Below, in pieces: positions 15,366 to 15,544 of a stretch of DNA of 15,544 nucleotides. A program made the position numbers and the translations under genes. The notes under the pieces are model-generated. The model was not told the origin of the DNA. It did not search any database and saw only the letters and a program-made list of their open reading frames with translations. The stretch is from REEB95 sp035648735 (lineage in GTDB: Bacteria; Pseudomonadota; Alphaproteobacteria; ATCC43930; CGMCC-115725): contig DASRKX010000059.1 of the NCBI GenBank assembly GCA_035648735.1, forward strand, positions 1 through 15,544. Direction: 5' to 3'. Numbering within the stretch: position 1 is the stretch's first letter; every line of letters starts with the position of its first letter.

Positions 15366-15379
15366 TGCAACCGCTTGCA
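15366..15379. promoter_or_regulatory. LacI/GalR-family operator palindrome
   Basis: TGCAACCGCTTGCA fits the LacI-family pattern TGNAANCGNTTNCA, with five-base arms TGCAA and TTGCA around a central CG. It lies 14 bases upstream of the E2 GTG start codon and just downstream of a -10-like TAGTGT on the minus strand (15394-15399), an arrangement expected of a repressor site. No LacI-family regulator gene is in the window. Confidence 0.55.
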
Positions 15380-15393
15380 TGACCGTGCCATTG

Positions 15394-15399
15394 ACACTA
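15394..15399 (-). promoter_or_regulatory. Possible -10 element for the E2 gene
   Basis: On the minus strand TAGTGT fits the loose TANNNT -10 pattern common in high-GC bacteria. A start of transcription about seven bases on would fall just before the LacI-type palindrome and give a leader of roughly 35 bases. No convincing -35 is visible, so this is a weak call that rests on its position next to the operator. Confidence 0.3.
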
Positions 15400-15482
15400 C
15401 CGCAGACGCGCGGGCGTGGCCACCGCGCATGTGACCAAGGTCGCACGCGGACGCTCGCGCGCGTCTGAGCGCGGCTACGCGG

Positions 15483-15544
15483 TAGGCTGCCGCGCGTGAC
15501 CCGTCCGAGCCGCTCCGATGGCTGATCTCGTCGGCGCCATCGGC
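15483..15544 (+). other. Possible start of a divergent gene, cut by the window edge
   Basis: A -10-like TAGGCT at 15483-15488 is followed after seven bases by a GTG (15496), which opens only a nine-codon frame, and then by an ATG at 15518 whose frame stays open to the window end (MADLVGAIG). The TANNNT-then-start spacing is what leaderless genes of high-GC actinobacteria often show. The fragment is too short to identify or to be sure that it is coding. Confidence 0.2.

Noticed and set aside
15164..15430. An 88-residue minus-strand frame that might be the missing lipoyl/E3-binding part of the E2
   Set aside because: It overlaps the E2 coding region in another frame, is Arg-rich, and has no lipoyl DKA-type motif or E3-binding motif.
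1..15544. CRISPR arrays, tRNA or rRNA genes, insertion sequences, toxin-antitoxin or phage genes
   Set aside because: I looked for regularly spaced direct repeats, tRNA-like cloverleaf ends and transposase or integrase motifs, and saw none.

Overview
The window is a GC-rich, gene-dense stretch that reads as an alphaproteobacterial chromosome over positions 1 to about 14,700. The evidence is the lpdA-lipA-Coq10-like order on one strand, a cysK-sseA pair, MetC and ModBC with alphaproteobacterial-looking sequence, a CtrA-like box, and a nested palindromic intergenic repeat. I cannot fix the order (Hyphomicrobiales or a relative is a guess). The last ~850 bases look compositionally different and may come from another lineage.

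Layout. (1) 1-1155, plus strand: the end of a cysteine synthase gene, then a 3-mercaptopyruvate sulfurtransferase gene (sseA). (2) 1160-8213, minus strand: a four-gene efflux locus transcribed right to left (CecR/TetR-type regulator, NodT-type outer-membrane lipoprotein, membrane fusion protein, RND pump). It is followed, after an intergenic palindrome cluster, by a small DUF4870/COG3671-like membrane protein. (3) 8214-8359: a divergent regulatory gap with an AT-rich inverted repeat. (4) 8360-11369, plus strand: cystathionine beta-lyase (metC), molybdate permease (modB) and molybdate ATPase (modC), all with overlapping stop and start codons; no modA is present. (5) 11491-11865, plus strand: a small PilZ protein with intact c-di-GMP-binding motifs. 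(6) 11870-15351, minus strand: a 2-oxoacid dehydrogenase E2 catalytic domain, dihydrolipoamide dehydrogenase, lipoyl synthase and a Coq10/RatA-like START protein, tightly packed. (7) 15352-15544: a short upstream region with a LacI-type operator palindrome and possible divergent promoters.

How the genes fit together. Cysteine synthase, SseA and MetC are three steps of sulfur amino-acid metabolism now separated by the efflux locus. SseA (sulfane sulfur) and ModBC (molybdate) may both touch molybdenum-enzyme biology, but that is inference. The efflux genes make a complete tripartite pump with its own regulator. The minus-strand operon at the right links the E3 and E2 parts of a 2-oxoacid dehydrogenase to the enzyme that makes lipoate and to a probable ubiquinone-binding respiratory protein.

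No clearly new system is visible. The points most worth checking are the catalytic-only E2 with its abrupt codon-usage shift (assembly chimera or transfer), the metC-modB-modC coupling without modA, and the nested palindromic repeat.
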